Of a DNA stretch of 61,941 nucleotides, positions 31,596-41,469 are shown one piece after another. Both the position numbers and the translations under genes were made by a program. The notes under the pieces were generated by a model. That model searched no databases. It was not told where the DNA came from and saw nothing but the letters and a program-made list of their open reading frames with translations. The first letter of the stretch is position 1, and every line of letters starts with the position of its first letter. Source of the DNA: a virus; IMG/VR virus record IMGVR_UViG_3300033144_000144, positions 1-61,941 of that record; one strand, 5' to 3'.

Positions 31596-32585
31596 TTATA
31601 ATTCTTTAAATTCTACATCTATCATAGCGTAGTTAACCATATCATAAACCCCTGATCTAACAACCGCTTCTTTTGGAACTTCGTCAGACATAACTCCTTG
31701 GTATGTACCTTCTTGGTCTTTATACTTAAAACTATATATATTTAATCCGCTTGGGGAAACCCCTATCTTCTTAATGTTTTCTTTCAGCCTTCTGTCTGAT
31801 CCAAATAAATTTGGATCTAATCCTAATGCGTTGCCTCCAAATTGATAGTTTTGATTTGTTAAACTAAATTTAGGCTTAGGTGAAAAAGAATTTAAACTTA
31901 AACCACCTGGCTGATTCATTTTTAAACTACCACTTAATGATGCTGGTGGTTGGAATCCGCCACTGGAAAAGCTATTACTACCAAAAGAAGACTTAGCAGC
32001 TGTATCACCAAGAGATTTACCAACACCCTTACTCTTTCCGAACAATGGTGCAGCAGCTCCTATAGCAGTAACAGTAGAACCTATACCTTGTATACCCTGT
32101 TGAATAGACTCTGCTCTGGCAGCTTCAGCTGCATTCTTACGCTGGTTTTGTTCCTTTGCATAAGCCACATCCATTTCTAAAAGTTGTTGATTGACAGCGT
32201 CTTTAGATTGAGCTTTAGTTGCCTGAAGGTCAGATAGTTCTTGCCCCATAGCAATACGAGTATTCTCCGCATTCTCTGCTGAAGAAGCACCTATTCTACC
32301 TACACCAGCAGCTAATGCTCTGGCATCACCTTCTTGTAATGCTTCTGTATTTTGTTGAGCTACTGCTAAATTGTTTTCAAATTCTGCTTCATACGCATCA
32401 AGAGGTACATTAAGACCTTCGTAAAAATCTTTTGATGCTTTTGTTTTAGCATCTAACATTGCTTGTTTTGCTGCTTTATCAGCTTCTTCAGCTGCTCTCT
32501 TTTGCTTTGCGGCATTGGCGAAACTCATACCTGTACTGGCTACTGCTGTTCCTATTCCTACAACCGCTGATGTTACTGCTGCCAT
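31596..32585 (-). CDS. Internal virion protein with C-terminal S74-type domain
   Basis: 329 residues. The N-terminus is Ala-rich and hydrophobic (AAVTSAVVGIGTAVASTGMSFANAA), followed by a long Ala/Glu helix to about 150 and a Gly/Ser/Asn-rich linker. From Ser263 the C-terminus reads SDRRLKENI...GTYQGVMSDEVP...VNYAMIDVEF, an S74 chaperone like that of the neighbouring 719-aa protein. The N-terminal Ala helix resembles internal core proteins that cross the cell membrane during ejection (inference). Confidence 0.8.
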   Translation of the reverse strand: MAAVTSAVVGIGTAVASTGMSFANAAKQKRAAEEADKAAKQAMLDAKTKASKDFYEGLNVPLDAYEAEFENNLAVAQQNTEALQEGDARALAAGVGRIGASSAENAENTRIAMGQELSDLQATKAQSKDAVNQQLLEMDVAYAKEQNQRKNAAEAARAESIQQGIQGIGSTVTAIGAAAPLFGKSKGVGKSLGDTAAKSSFGSNSFSSGGFQPPASLSGSLKMNQPGGLSLNSFSPKPKFSLTNQNYQFGGNALGLDPNLFGSDRRLKENIKKIGVSPSGLNIYSFKYKDQEGTYQGVMSDEVPKEAVVRSGVYDMVNYAMIDVEFKEL

Positions 32586-32586
32586 A

Positions 32587-32997
32587 TTATATTGTTTTAA
32601 TCATTTCGTGAGTGTAAGTACTGCCTTCAACAAAACCTACTTTTTTATATACATTAATTAAAGGTTTGTTTTTAATTAATGCGTATATATATTTTTTACC
32701 CATTCTCTCCGCATCATCGCTGATGGTTTGTACCAAAAGTTCTAATGCTTCTTTTCTTTTTTGTCTGTCTTTATATTTGAGATTAGATATAATCCAATCA
32801 CACCATACTGCCTTAGAGTTAGTTACATACATAAACCCAGCACATATTGGGGTATCTTTATCATAAACAATGTAACCACCCATTCCGTCTTCTGGTAAAA
32901 ACTCTTTTGAAGGAGGAGTCCACCTCCAATCTTTCCACCATCCACACAGAATATCTTTATAATCATTTTCTCTAAGCGGTATTATACTTAATTCCAT
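32587..32997 (-). CDS. GNAT-family acetyltransferase
   Basis: 136 residues from ATG 32995-32997. A start three codons earlier would overlap the promoter box. The GNAT layout is visible: YIVYDKDTPICAGFMYV, AVWCDWIISNLKYKDRQKRKEALELLVQT (the loop and helix that hold acetyl-CoA, without a clean RxxGxG/A), then YIYALIKNKPLINVYKKVGFVEGS with the typical Asn-x-x-x-Val-Tyr-Lys-Lys-x-Gly-Phe. Target unknown. It lies between tail and ejection genes. Confidence 0.85.
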   Translation of the reverse strand: MELSIIPLRENDYKDILCGWWKDWRWTPPSKEFLPEDGMGGYIVYDKDTPICAGFMYVTNSKAVWCDWIISNLKYKDRQKRKEALELLVQTISDDAERMGKKYIYALIKNKPLINVYKKVGFVEGSTYTHEMIKTI

Positions 32998-33003
32998 TAC
33001 TCG

Positions 33004-33011
33004 CAAAGATA
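33004..33011 (-). promoter_or_regulatory. Candidate promoter (-7 box) before the acetyltransferase
   Basis: TATCTTTG on the minus strand lies in the 22-nt gap between two genes, only 7 nt before the ATG at 32997. If active, transcription would start at or next to that ATG, giving a leaderless message. Confidence 0.5.
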
Positions 33012-33019
33012 ATAAAAAT

Positions 33020-33799
33020 CTATGGATATGATTTCATCACACTACTACCGACAGAAAACAGCTCAACCGCTTGAGTGTTTGTGTTTTCAAGCGTATACTG
33101 CATAAAGTAACCACGAGCACCATGAGATTCGGCAACTGGGTTCTTGTAATAAAATATATATGATCCGTTTGGAGGAATAATACCAGCCTGTCCAATAGGA
33201 TCAGGAACTGATTCGTCTACTGTTAATACATTATTTACTTGATCTATACCTGTTACCTGACCAAAGTAAAGAGAGTTAGCACCAGCATATATATAGTCTC
33301 CTATACTTATTATACTTCCAAGATCAACATTGAATGAAATTGTAAATGCACCAGGGATACCTCCAATAAGTAAACAAGATCCTATTCCGTTAGCTGACCT
33401 TAGATTGAAGTTGACATTAGTACTATTGTCTCTAAGGAATGTAAACCATTCTCTTTCCTTCTGTACAAAATAAGTATCCAACATTGATCCTCCACTTAAC
33501 TCTGTAAACAAAGCTGTACAAGCCCAAGCGTCATCACTTTCGTAAGACATTGTTTTAAACAACTTAATGGTTTGAGGTTCAGTATTAAAGACAGATGTTA
33601 TTCGAGAGTTATATTGAACACCATAATAATTGTTTCTTAATACATTGGTATTGTGTCTATAGAGATTTCCATTTCTAAATGTATAGAAATAACTATTCAT
33701 CCCAATCATAAAATCAGGAATGTATGAATAGAAAGAAGGCCAACCTTTAGCCTCTTCGCTATATGATAATGTATACTCTTCTGCTGTTTGTACCGCCAT
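33020..33799 (-). CDS. Tail/virion structural protein, 259 aa
   Basis: 259 residues. The signature GWPSFYSYIPDFMIGMNSYFYTFRNGNLYRHNTN at residues 19-52 is of a type I recognise from tail proteins of Bacteroidetes podoviruses including crAss-like phages. Around 160-205 it carries SIGDYIYAGANSLYFGQVTGIDQVNNVLTVDE, one of the repeated beta motifs found in several virion proteins here. It lies between the long tail protein and the ejection genes. Precise role unknown. Confidence 0.75.
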   Translation of the reverse strand: MAVQTAEEYTLSYSEEAKGWPSFYSYIPDFMIGMNSYFYTFRNGNLYRHNTNVLRNNYYGVQYNSRITSVFNTEPQTIKLFKTMSYESDDAWACTALFTELSGGSMLDTYFVQKEREWFTFLRDNSTNVNFNLRSANGIGSCLLIGGIPGAFTISFNVDLGSIISIGDYIYAGANSLYFGQVTGIDQVNNVLTVDESVPDPIGQAGIIPPNGSYIFYYKNPVAESHGARGYFMQYTLENTNTQAVELFSVGSSVMKSYP

Positions 33800-33800
33800 A

Positions 33801-34739
33801 TTAACAAATACTTAATTGTTTAACTACTCCGTTCTCTACTTGCATACACTGATTAATACCAGCTACTACCGCTCTATAATATCCATCAGCCATTTCAGTA
33901 ACTCCATTTGAATCTATAAATACCCAGTCATGTAATTGTACTAAACCACCAGCTTGTCCACTAACTGGGTAATGGTATTTTGTTACTGGATCATTTACAT
34001 TTTGACATGCACTTATACAGTCTGTAAGTGATGCAATATCATCTACAGTAAATGGGGATAATGAAGTAGGACATTCTACTTGAAAAGTCCAAGGAATAAT
34101 ACCACTAACATTAGGAGCCATGTCTATTTCAAATGTAGCTGTCGAAGGTGCTGCATTTGGTTTTGGTATAATCATAGTTGTTACACCATATCCACCAGCT
34201 GGATTCAAAGTTACATCGTTGGCTGTATAAGGGCCCCAGTTAGCAACACCATTGTTTACCCATCCAGTTGGATCTAACTGATATTCAGTTCCATTATAAG
34301 CAACACCATTACTACCGTTTATATTATCTACACCACAACATACTTCAGAACCTATTAAACCTTGAGCATATCCCCAGTTAGGAGAAGAGTATTCAGAAGC
34401 AGTTGTTCCGTCATATGTCCATGTGCATCTCACTGCTGAGTCAACACCTACAAAAAACTTAACCGCAACAGCACCAGTTGCTGATCCTAAATCTACAGTA
34501 ATTTTGTATTTACCAAAAGCACCTGTCCCTTCGCCTGATAAAGCTGGATCATTACAAGCAAACCCACAGGAAGCACAAGTTTGAGGGTTGCCCAATATGC
34601 CACCAGCCATTTGTCTATATATTCCACCTTGAGAATACCAGCCATTTGGTGCTACTTGAGTTAAACCAGAGTCTGTACAAAGTGTAGTTGCACTTGCAAA
34701 GCTCGTTCCGTCATAATAATAAGTTCCTAATGTTGCCAT
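33801..34739 (-). CDS. Cys-rich tail appendage protein, 312 aa
   Basis: 312 residues: TYYYDGTSFASATTLCTDSGLTQVAPNGWYSQGGIYRQMAGG, then TCASCGFACNDPA and a beta-sandwich-like centre. The C-terminal part includes FTVDDIASLTDCISACQNVNDP and MADGYYRAVV...CMQVENGVV. The modules 'LxxDGYY' and CxxCxFxC also appear at the end of the adjacent 1603-residue protein, so the two probably share a domain. Ten or more cysteines suggest disulfide or metal stabilisation outside the cell. Confidence 0.75.
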   Translation of the reverse strand: MATLGTYYYDGTSFASATTLCTDSGLTQVAPNGWYSQGGIYRQMAGGILGNPQTCASCGFACNDPALSGEGTGAFGKYKITVDLGSATGAVAVKFFVGVDSAVRCTWTYDGTTASEYSSPNWGYAQGLIGSEVCCGVDNINGSNGVAYNGTEYQLDPTGWVNNGVANWGPYTANDVTLNPAGGYGVTTMIIPKPNAAPSTATFEIDMAPNVSGIIPWTFQVECPTSLSPFTVDDIASLTDCISACQNVNDPVTKYHYPVSGQAGGLVQLHDWVFIDSNGVTEMADGYYRAVVAGINQCMQVENGVVKQLSIC

Positions 34740-34752
34740 ATTTATTTAATTT

Positions 34753-37700
34753 TTAACATGTTCCTCCATCTATTACTGCACCGTTATTACCAATTTCAAT
34801 CCAAGTTTTAGGGAAAGGCCCTGGATTAGCATTAGCTACAATGTAGAATCCTGATGGAAGAGGATCATTGAAATTGCAATTGTTATTGTTAAAGCAAACC
34901 TCTCCAATCTGAGGAACAGATCCAGTACCATGGAATGTATTTTTTATACTTCCAGGATCTCCAACATTTGTTGTACAAGCTAATGATTGAGTAGATTGCA
35001 TTGGCCCAAACCATGCTTCAGTACAAGTAAAGTTACAACCACAACACGCATCAGCTGGAGTTGTAGCGGAGTAACATAATTGTGACTGAGTAGTTTCTCG
35101 TAAATCCCAAACTAAGTACAAGTACTGATTAGCTGGAGGCATAGTTGCCGCAGTTGTAGTTACAGATGCCTCATAATTTCCACTGCTTGGATTTAGAATT
35201 GGTACAATCTCTGCAATATTTGGATCTTGTAACAATAAATTCATACCAGCTGGAGTGTTAGGATATAAAGAATTCGATGATAACCATTTGAAACTATCCT
35301 GTAAAGGATTAAAGTCAAAGTCATCAAAGTTCTGTTTTAAACTACGCATAGTAATTGTAGCTCCAGAATAAGGGAAAACCCCAACTGAAGAATTACCAGT
35401 TTGCGATATATACTCTGCTGGAGTATTGGTAGATAAAGAAGCTAAGTCATTTACATTTGGACTAACCGTAGTGGTATCATTCCAGTTATATTCATAGTGA
35501 ATAAACTTCCCAGTATCACTTGGTGAGTTTAGTACTACTCTAACAATAGTAAGCTCGTTAGATGGAATACAATTAACTGTAACCCCATAACTTGCACTAC
35601 CTTGTGGCTGTACTGTTATCTCAACTTCATTTGGAATACCAACTCCTTTATTAAAAGTAAGAGTTCCTGAAGAATTTACAACACCAGTTGAATAAGCTAC
35701 ACCGTTATATACAGCAGTAACTATAATAGATCCAGAGGTTATGGTGTATGGTATATCTACATCCCCAATAGACTCTCCTAAATTTACTATATAGTTTAAA
35801 TCAGAGACTGCGTTTACTTGAGTGATAGTAGTTCCACATGGAGTTCCAACTTGAGGAGTTGGTATCTCTCTATTGTTTGTACTCAGTACATACTCATTCA
35901 TGTACGGATCAAATCCACCTAACTTTTGAGTACTAAGCTGAGTAACAAATTGGTCTCTAAACCAAGAACGCATACCATATGAAGATACAATTTGTATCTG
36001 ATCATTACCTCTTGATGTTCCTCTTAAATTAATTACTGAAGACCTTTTAGTGTCCGTAAAGAACATGTCAGCTCCCCAAGCAGCAAAACTCTCAGGATTA
36101 AAACTAATACCATATTCTTCAATACGAGCTACTTGCGTTCCTAAAACTTCTGGCACAGATGCAATTGCTCCACCACCAGTAGAATCTGTTATAACATTTT
36201 TAGATGATAACACATAAGATATTCTGTCTTCTTGTAAAGTAAGTATATCTGTTTCTCTTGAATGTAATAATTGTATAGGGCCAAATGATGGCTCACAATC
36301 TTTGTAGTTAACTAATCCTAAATTAAACTCATTTAAGTTATTTGAATTAGCAGCTCCACTAAACACACCACTATATGTCATACCAGCAAAACGATCTGCT
36401 TCTTTGTAATCTTGATTAGATACAGCTAAAACTCTTTGCCCCATAACCATAGACTTGGTTGTTGGAGAATCAGTTATTCTAAAACTTTCTACACCATTAC
36501 CAAAAGTATAACAGTTAGCAAACTTTAAAGTCTGTATTAAAGGTTGAGCAGCGTTTTGATTTTGATCTGATGAGCCTCCAGCTGATTGATGATATCTTTT
36601 ACCATCAGCTGGATCTACCACGATATCCATCATTTCTGAAGCATCATAAAATAAATTTGGATCTGCTTCTTGTGGTTCAGTTTCCCATACAATTAATTGT
36701 CCACCACGAGTGATTTCAATTCTTGTTCCAACATGTCCTGGTCTTTTATCGTAGAAAGGCCCACATCTTGGAATACCACATCTATTTCTAAAAAATAACT
36801 CTCCACCTTGTTCGTATACAAATAGCTTTGTTACGAAACAAGAAGATCCAATAGCATTAGATGAGTTGTAAGGCCCTAATCCATTATTTAAAAATTGCTG
36901 ACACGACACCCCATTACTACTACCTGTAGTAAAGTCTTGCCCATCACCATTCCACCATAGATAAAAGTTAGGGTAATCTTGACTGGCTACAAAAGACTCG
37001 TCATATCTGTAATGTTTCTTATTACAATTATTTCCTTTACTACCTCTCCAGTTATCTATTTGAACTCTAATAGTAGAACCAGCTGGTAGGTCATATGGGT
37101 TTCCAGCGTTAGGTGATGTAGAAGGAAAGTTTAAACTATAACTTTTTGAAAGACTACAACCTGTACTATTAGAAGAACCACTCTTCATACCATAGTTTAT
37201 AGTGGCATCTTCTCCTATCTCCGTATTAAACCCACCAGGTTTTATAGACATATATAAACCAGGTAAACTACTCGCTGGAGCATTAGCTAACTCATCTTTA
37301 CCGTAGGCTTTTATTTCTAATATCTTACAAATCTCTTGAGTGTTAGTAGGCCCTAAAGTATCCATTTTGATAATTAGGTTCATTCCTGTTTGAGCAATAC
37401 TTGTATTGTCTCCTTCAAGTTTAAACCAAAATACCGAAGCATCTTGTGGATCTTCATAATAAGTACTTGCGTATATTGTATTGTAACTTCCTTCACTTGG
37501 CTTAACAACAAACTTATATTTAGTTGCCCAGTATGGAGGTAGGTTACTTAAAGTAACTTGAATAGCATTTTTATCAGGTGCTGAAGATGGTGGAACAAAT
37601 ATGGTATTTGAATTAGAAACCAAAGCTGTTGATGCTCTACCAAAATCATCCATATAAACAATAGCGGTTTCATAATCTCTATTACTATGAAGACTTTGAG

Positions 37701-39564
37701 TGTCTGATAACAATAAAAAAGCACCGCTACTTGCGTAATCTAAAAATGTAAAAAACTCCCACTGCTCAGAAACATCTACACCAGGTGCTGTTTCTGAATA
37801 ATATCTTACAGCTGGTGCTTGAAGCTGAAACCCAGTAGCAGTAGGGGTGTACGCAAATCCTTGTTGAGTACATATACTTGTGGCTGGAGGGCCTGGAGCG
37901 GCACAACCTGTAGTGATAGAACTATTTATAATCTCCATATTAGTTGCTGGAGGTGCTATAATATAGTTGTTAAATTTATCTGTTAATGTTCCTCCGTTAC
38001 CTGATAAGTTTACAGGTGTTAAGGGTTGGAAGTTGCCAAGAGGTGTTGTCCCTATTGGTGTTTCAAACTCTACAGAGTTAACTAAATCATTTAGAGAGTT
38101 ATATTGTTGTGTAGCAATAAAACTCCATTGTAAATCAAATGGGCCTGTTTGCTTAAATGTTGGATCAACATCAACTCCACCGTTATCCTGTGGGTTGTTA
38201 CCACCTGGTGCAGACTGCATGGAGACCTCAAAGTTTAATGTAAAACCAGCGTATATAGGAAAAGTAATATTACTTAAATCAAAAGTAATTAACGACTCGT
38301 TAAAAGTTCCAGTCCCTGGTTGTCCAACTGTATAGTTAACACCATTCCCAGAAACAGGAGCTGCTAACTCTTCAGCACCAATATCCTGAATAAGATGATT
38401 AGTAATATAATCAATAGGAATTTTAGCTCCGTTTTCATTTACAATATCATAACCATCTACATAGTTTCCGTATACCAACCTATTACCCTGAATGGTTTGA
38501 GCTTTAGCTATTCGAGGAACATTATCATACTGTCTTAGTAATTCATCTGATCCTAAAGTTGTGTATATTTTACTATTAGTAAAAGTTAAACTTTTTTGAA
38601 TATTATCAGCCCAACCTAAATCAGATTTGTTATATCTTTCAATAACATATATAACATTAGTATTAGAGTCTTTATATAATAAGTCAACTTGAGTAACTCT
38701 TTTAGATCCAGTGGAAAAGGTAATGGTAGCTCCATTATACCTGTTTATCATACCACCATTATTATATTTATCTAAATCAAACCTAAATGCTTTAGGCTGA
38801 AAAGCTGCATTACTAAATAAAGAAGTGGCACTATATCCGCCATCGGTGTATCTATATCTATACGCAAAAGATAAGAATCTTGTTTCCATATAATTCTCAT
38901 CCCCAGGAAAGTTTTCAAGTTTTACATTTGGAACTGGTAAAGGAATATTACCACCAATAGGTGTTTCAAACCCAGGGGGCTTGACAATAACCGTCAAGTC
39001 TTCAGGAACTATTTGATCTACACCAGCCGCTGGATCTAAATAATTTCTTTTTACATTAATTGTTCTCGGAGGATTTAAATCATCCGTAAAAAATAATAAG
39101 TCTTCTATTTTATTGACTCCTGTTATTAAATACTTAGGATCAAAATTCAAAGTAGTTTTACCAGAACCGCTACCATCATCTATTGATACCACATGATATT
39201 GCGTAATCTCTGTATTAGTATTAAATGATACTATTAAATCTACCTTACCAGAAGGAGATAATGGGTTGTTAGAATCATGAACAAACCAGTATATGGTTTC
39301 ATTCATACCATCTTCAAACGCACCAATACAAAATGTAGTAGGAGGTTGACCAGGTAATGCTGGGGTTGATAAAGGGCTTCCACCATACTGCAAAAAACTT
39401 AATTGAGTATTACCCTTAGAGTTTTCTACCGCACCAATCTCAGTAGTTTCGGTAGATCCTAAACGAACATTTAATGCATCAACATACTCGCCTGGAGGAA
39501 CTAATCGTTCATCCACACTCTTGTTCATTTTACCAGCTATAAAATTTGATCTAATATCCGCCAT
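34753..39564 (-). CDS. Large tail (stabilisation / nozzle-type) protein
   Basis: 1603 residues. The N-terminus SNFIAGKMNKSVDERLVPPGEYVDALNVRLGSTE...GAVENSKGNTQL is the characteristic start of the large tail stabilisation/tail-tube-B-like protein of Bacteroidetes podoviruses. The rest is predominantly beta, with Gly/Asn/Pro loops and several Cys pairs. The C-terminal about 130 residues are Cys-rich (ADACCGCNFTCTEAWFGP) and end DPLPSGFYIVANANPGPFPKTWIEIGNNGAVIDGGTC. It follows the two connector genes in transcription order, as expected for the tail. Confidence 0.85.
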   Translation of the reverse strand: MADIRSNFIAGKMNKSVDERLVPPGEYVDALNVRLGSTETTEIGAVENSKGNTQLSFLQYGGSPLSTPALPGQPPTTFCIGAFEDGMNETIYWFVHDSNNPLSPSGKVDLIVSFNTNTEITQYHVVSIDDGSGSGKTTLNFDPKYLITGVNKIEDLLFFTDDLNPPRTINVKRNYLDPAAGVDQIVPEDLTVIVKPPGFETPIGGNIPLPVPNVKLENFPGDENYMETRFLSFAYRYRYTDGGYSATSLFSNAAFQPKAFRFDLDKYNNGGMINRYNGATITFSTGSKRVTQVDLLYKDSNTNVIYVIERYNKSDLGWADNIQKSLTFTNSKIYTTLGSDELLRQYDNVPRIAKAQTIQGNRLVYGNYVDGYDIVNENGAKIPIDYITNHLIQDIGAEELAAPVSGNGVNYTVGQPGTGTFNESLITFDLSNITFPIYAGFTLNFEVSMQSAPGGNNPQDNGGVDVDPTFKQTGPFDLQWSFIATQQYNSLNDLVNSVEFETPIGTTPLGNFQPLTPVNLSGNGGTLTDKFNNYIIAPPATNMEIINSSITTGCAAPGPPATSICTQQGFAYTPTATGFQLQAPAVRYYSETAPGVDVSEQWEFFTFLDYASSGAFLLLSDTQSLHSNRDYETAIVYMDDFGRASTALVSNSNTIFVPPSSAPDKNAIQVTLSNLPPYWATKYKFVVKPSEGSYNTIYASTYYEDPQDASVFWFKLEGDNTSIAQTGMNLIIKMDTLGPTNTQEICKILEIKAYGKDELANAPASSLPGLYMSIKPGGFNTEIGEDATINYGMKSGSSNSTGCSLSKSYSLNFPSTSPNAGNPYDLPAGSTIRVQIDNWRGSKGNNCNKKHYRYDESFVASQDYPNFYLWWNGDGQDFTTGSSNGVSCQQFLNNGLGPYNSSNAIGSSCFVTKLFVYEQGGELFFRNRCGIPRCGPFYDKRPGHVGTRIEITRGGQLIVWETEPQEADPNLFYDASEMMDIVVDPADGKRYHQSAGGSSDQNQNAAQPLIQTLKFANCYTFGNGVESFRITDSPTTKSMVMGQRVLAVSNQDYKEADRFAGMTYSGVFSGAANSNNLNEFNLGLVNYKDCEPSFGPIQLLHSRETDILTLQEDRISYVLSSKNVITDSTGGGAIASVPEVLGTQVARIEEYGISFNPESFAAWGADMFFTDTKRSSVINLRGTSRGNDQIQIVSSYGMRSWFRDQFVTQLSTQKLGGFDPYMNEYVLSTNNREIPTPQVGTPCGTTITQVNAVSDLNYIVNLGESIGDVDIPYTITSGSIIVTAVYNGVAYSTGVVNSSGTLTFNKGVGIPNEVEITVQPQGSASYGVTVNCIPSNELTIVRVVLNSPSDTGKFIHYEYNWNDTTTVSPNVNDLASLSTNTPAEYISQTGNSSVGVFPYSGATITMRSLKQNFDDFDFNPLQDSFKWLSSNSLYPNTPAGMNLLLQDPNIAEIVPILNPSSGNYEASVTTTAATMPPANQYLYLVWDLRETTQSQLCYSATTPADACCGCNFTCTEAWFGPMQSTQSLACTTNVGDPGSIKNTFHGTGSVPQIGEVCFNNNNCNFNDPLPSGFYIVANANPGPFPKTWIEIGNNGAVIDGGTC

Positions 39565-40485
39565 CTATTTTATCCATTTATCCTGGCCTCTTAAATTCTG
39601 TAAAAGTCTACCAGGGTGTATGTTACTTAATCTTAGTTTAGCATTTCTTAGCAAAGAAGATTTATCTTTTCTTGCTCTGTTTACTATATATTCCTGGACT
39701 CCTAACTTGCCATTCAAAATAGAATATCTAATATATGCATATAGAAATTCTTCAAACAATTTGTTTACTTGCACACGAGAGTCATTACCATTTTCCATAC
39801 CATCAGAAACATACTCAAGAATTACAAACTCTCCAGCCATCTCTGAATTAAAAGTGATTAAACCATCTCTCTTATTAATACTAAATGTAGGATTAATATT
39901 AGCTGTTTCAGTATTGAGTCCGAAGCGTCCTCCAATTTGATAATCAAAACACCACTCTCCATTTACACACCAGCCCATCTTACCATTGTAAGGGCCTGTA
40001 CCCATGTACATATTTTTTTGTGTTCCTTCAAGTCTTTTTATATCAAAGAAAGAATCTTTTGGTTTTAAAACATTCCCATCTATATCAAACAATATTCTAC
40101 AGTCATGGTCTTGCAAATAAGCTCCACTCCAGTTGGTTTGTATGTTTTGAGTCATAGGATATAGCATCCCATTCTTCATTAAATTTACCCTAACCCAGTT
40201 AACATAATCAGGTGGCAATACAAACCTTAATGTATCACAAACTTTTAATTCTAATATTTTTATTTCTTTCATTGCATCATAATGCAATTCTTGTATTCCT
40301 CTTTTAGCGTGGAATAAAACTTGGTATCTATTGAGATTGTTTACTAATTCATGGTTTCCTTGATATATTAGCATAAAGTTATTTACAATATCTTCCAGGC
40401 TAACATATTGATATGAACCCCAATTCTCATCAGTAGGTATTATCCCACTGTTTTCGTAATACTGATAATCTGTTATATAACTCAT
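39565..40485 (-). CDS. Head-tail connector / tail tube A-like protein
   Basis: 306 residues. RYQVLFHAKRGIQELHYDAMKEIKILELKVCDTLRFVLPPDYVNWVRVNLM at about 53-103 is typical of a podoviral head-tail adaptor (tubular A-like) conserved in Bacteroidetes phages. The C-terminal part is helical and basic (NRARKDKSSLLRNAKLRLSNIHPGRLLQNLRG). It is flanked by a second connector and the large tail protein, which fits an adaptor ring between portal and tail. Confidence 0.8.
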   Translation of the reverse strand: MSYITDYQYYENSGIIPTDENWGSYQYVSLEDIVNNFMLIYQGNHELVNNLNRYQVLFHAKRGIQELHYDAMKEIKILELKVCDTLRFVLPPDYVNWVRVNLMKNGMLYPMTQNIQTNWSGAYLQDHDCRILFDIDGNVLKPKDSFFDIKRLEGTQKNMYMGTGPYNGKMGWCVNGEWCFDYQIGGRFGLNTETANINPTFSINKRDGLITFNSEMAGEFVILEYVSDGMENGNDSRVQVNKLFEEFLYAYIRYSILNGKLGVQEYIVNRARKDKSSLLRNAKLRLSNIHPGRLLQNLRGQDKWIK

Positions 40486-40487
40486 AA

Positions 40488-41441
40488 TTAACTACTTTCT
40501 TGGGTTTCTGTTTGTTCTAATGTATTTCCAAATCCATACACCATTTCTTCTCTAATCTCTATACCTATGTACTGACATATCTTAGCAATTAATGTAGGCT
40601 CGTCAGAGTCTGGTAATTCAAACTCTTGAAAGTCAGGCTGAGTCTGATCAAACATCGGTTCTCCTCCAGCTAAGTTTAACCAAGTCCACTTTGGATCACG
40701 AGGATATCTTATATACTGAGACATCACATCTCCAGGATTCATTATAGTGGTTGGATATACAGTAATTGAATTACCATCCAATACATATGCTGGATATGTT
40801 GTGCTTGGCTGAGTAAGCATAGAGTTTGTTAAGTAAAACATTTTACTCTGACTAACTCTTTCTACTTCTCTAATATTAGTAGGCGAATACATTGCATAAG
40901 ACATCATTGGTGCAGTAAATATATCTGCACTTAATGTTACTGTATTTGCATTTAAAACCCCTGTTACATAAGCCTCATCAAATGTAGATGTGTTTACCAC
41001 TAAAGTGCCTATATGTGGTGTAGGATTTGAAGCTGGTATAGTAGTCCAACCTACAGCCAAAGGATCTATTAATTGATTAGCTACTGGCCCAGCTGCATTA
41101 CCAGAAAATAAAAGAGTAGAATAATAGTAAACTTTATTTATTAAATAATAATCATTAGGCAAAGAATATACATTAGCATTAACTTGATTAAGGTGTACTT
41201 GAGTTGAAAAACTATCTATAACCTCAGCTAACCCTTTAACAATGTTTGCATATTCTGTTCCTGACGATCTATTGTTCTCTCTATTAATCCAGTTATTATA
41301 CTGATAAAAATAGTCCTCAAACATATCCATCTGGGCTTGTTTAGCATATAGATTAAAATCTTGAGGAGAAATGTATCCGTAATTATTTTTATTCGCTATA
41401 GCTAATACAGTATTTCGTACTTCATTTATTGATGCCGCCAT
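40488..41441 (-). CDS. Head-tail adaptor-like virion protein, 317 aa
   Basis: 317 residues. The N-terminal helical part (INEVRNTVLAIANKNNYGYISPQDFNLYAKQAQMDMFEDYF) is typical of phage connector proteins with a tubular-A-like fold. Residues 145-175 contain the motif HIGTLVVNTSTFDEAYVTGVLNANTVTLSADI, an inserted beta module. The C-terminal part ends LIAKICQYIGIEIREEMVYGFG. It follows its own promoter and an upstream terminator. Confidence 0.75.
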   Translation of the reverse strand: MAASINEVRNTVLAIANKNNYGYISPQDFNLYAKQAQMDMFEDYFYQYNNWINRENNRSSGTEYANIVKGLAEVIDSFSTQVHLNQVNANVYSLPNDYYLINKVYYYSTLLFSGNAAGPVANQLIDPLAVGWTTIPASNPTPHIGTLVVNTSTFDEAYVTGVLNANTVTLSADIFTAPMMSYAMYSPTNIREVERVSQSKMFYLTNSMLTQPSTTYPAYVLDGNSITVYPTTIMNPGDVMSQYIRYPRDPKWTWLNLAGGEPMFDQTQPDFQEFELPDSDEPTLIAKICQYIGIEIREEMVYGFGNTLEQTETQESS

Positions 41442-41459
41442 ATTATAAAATGATTTCTA

Positions 41460-41467
41460 CAAAGATA
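41460..41467 (-). promoter_or_regulatory. Candidate promoter (-7 box) of the connector/tail operon
   Basis: TATCTTTG on the minus strand, 18 nt before the ATG at 41441. It lies immediately behind a strong terminator, so this junction both ends one transcript and starts another. Confidence 0.65.
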
Positions 41468-41469
41468 AC

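Noticed and set aside
36567-36574. CTGATGAG in the tail protein gene region
   Set aside because: Lies on the non-coding strand of a long ORF with no GAAA or helices downstream.
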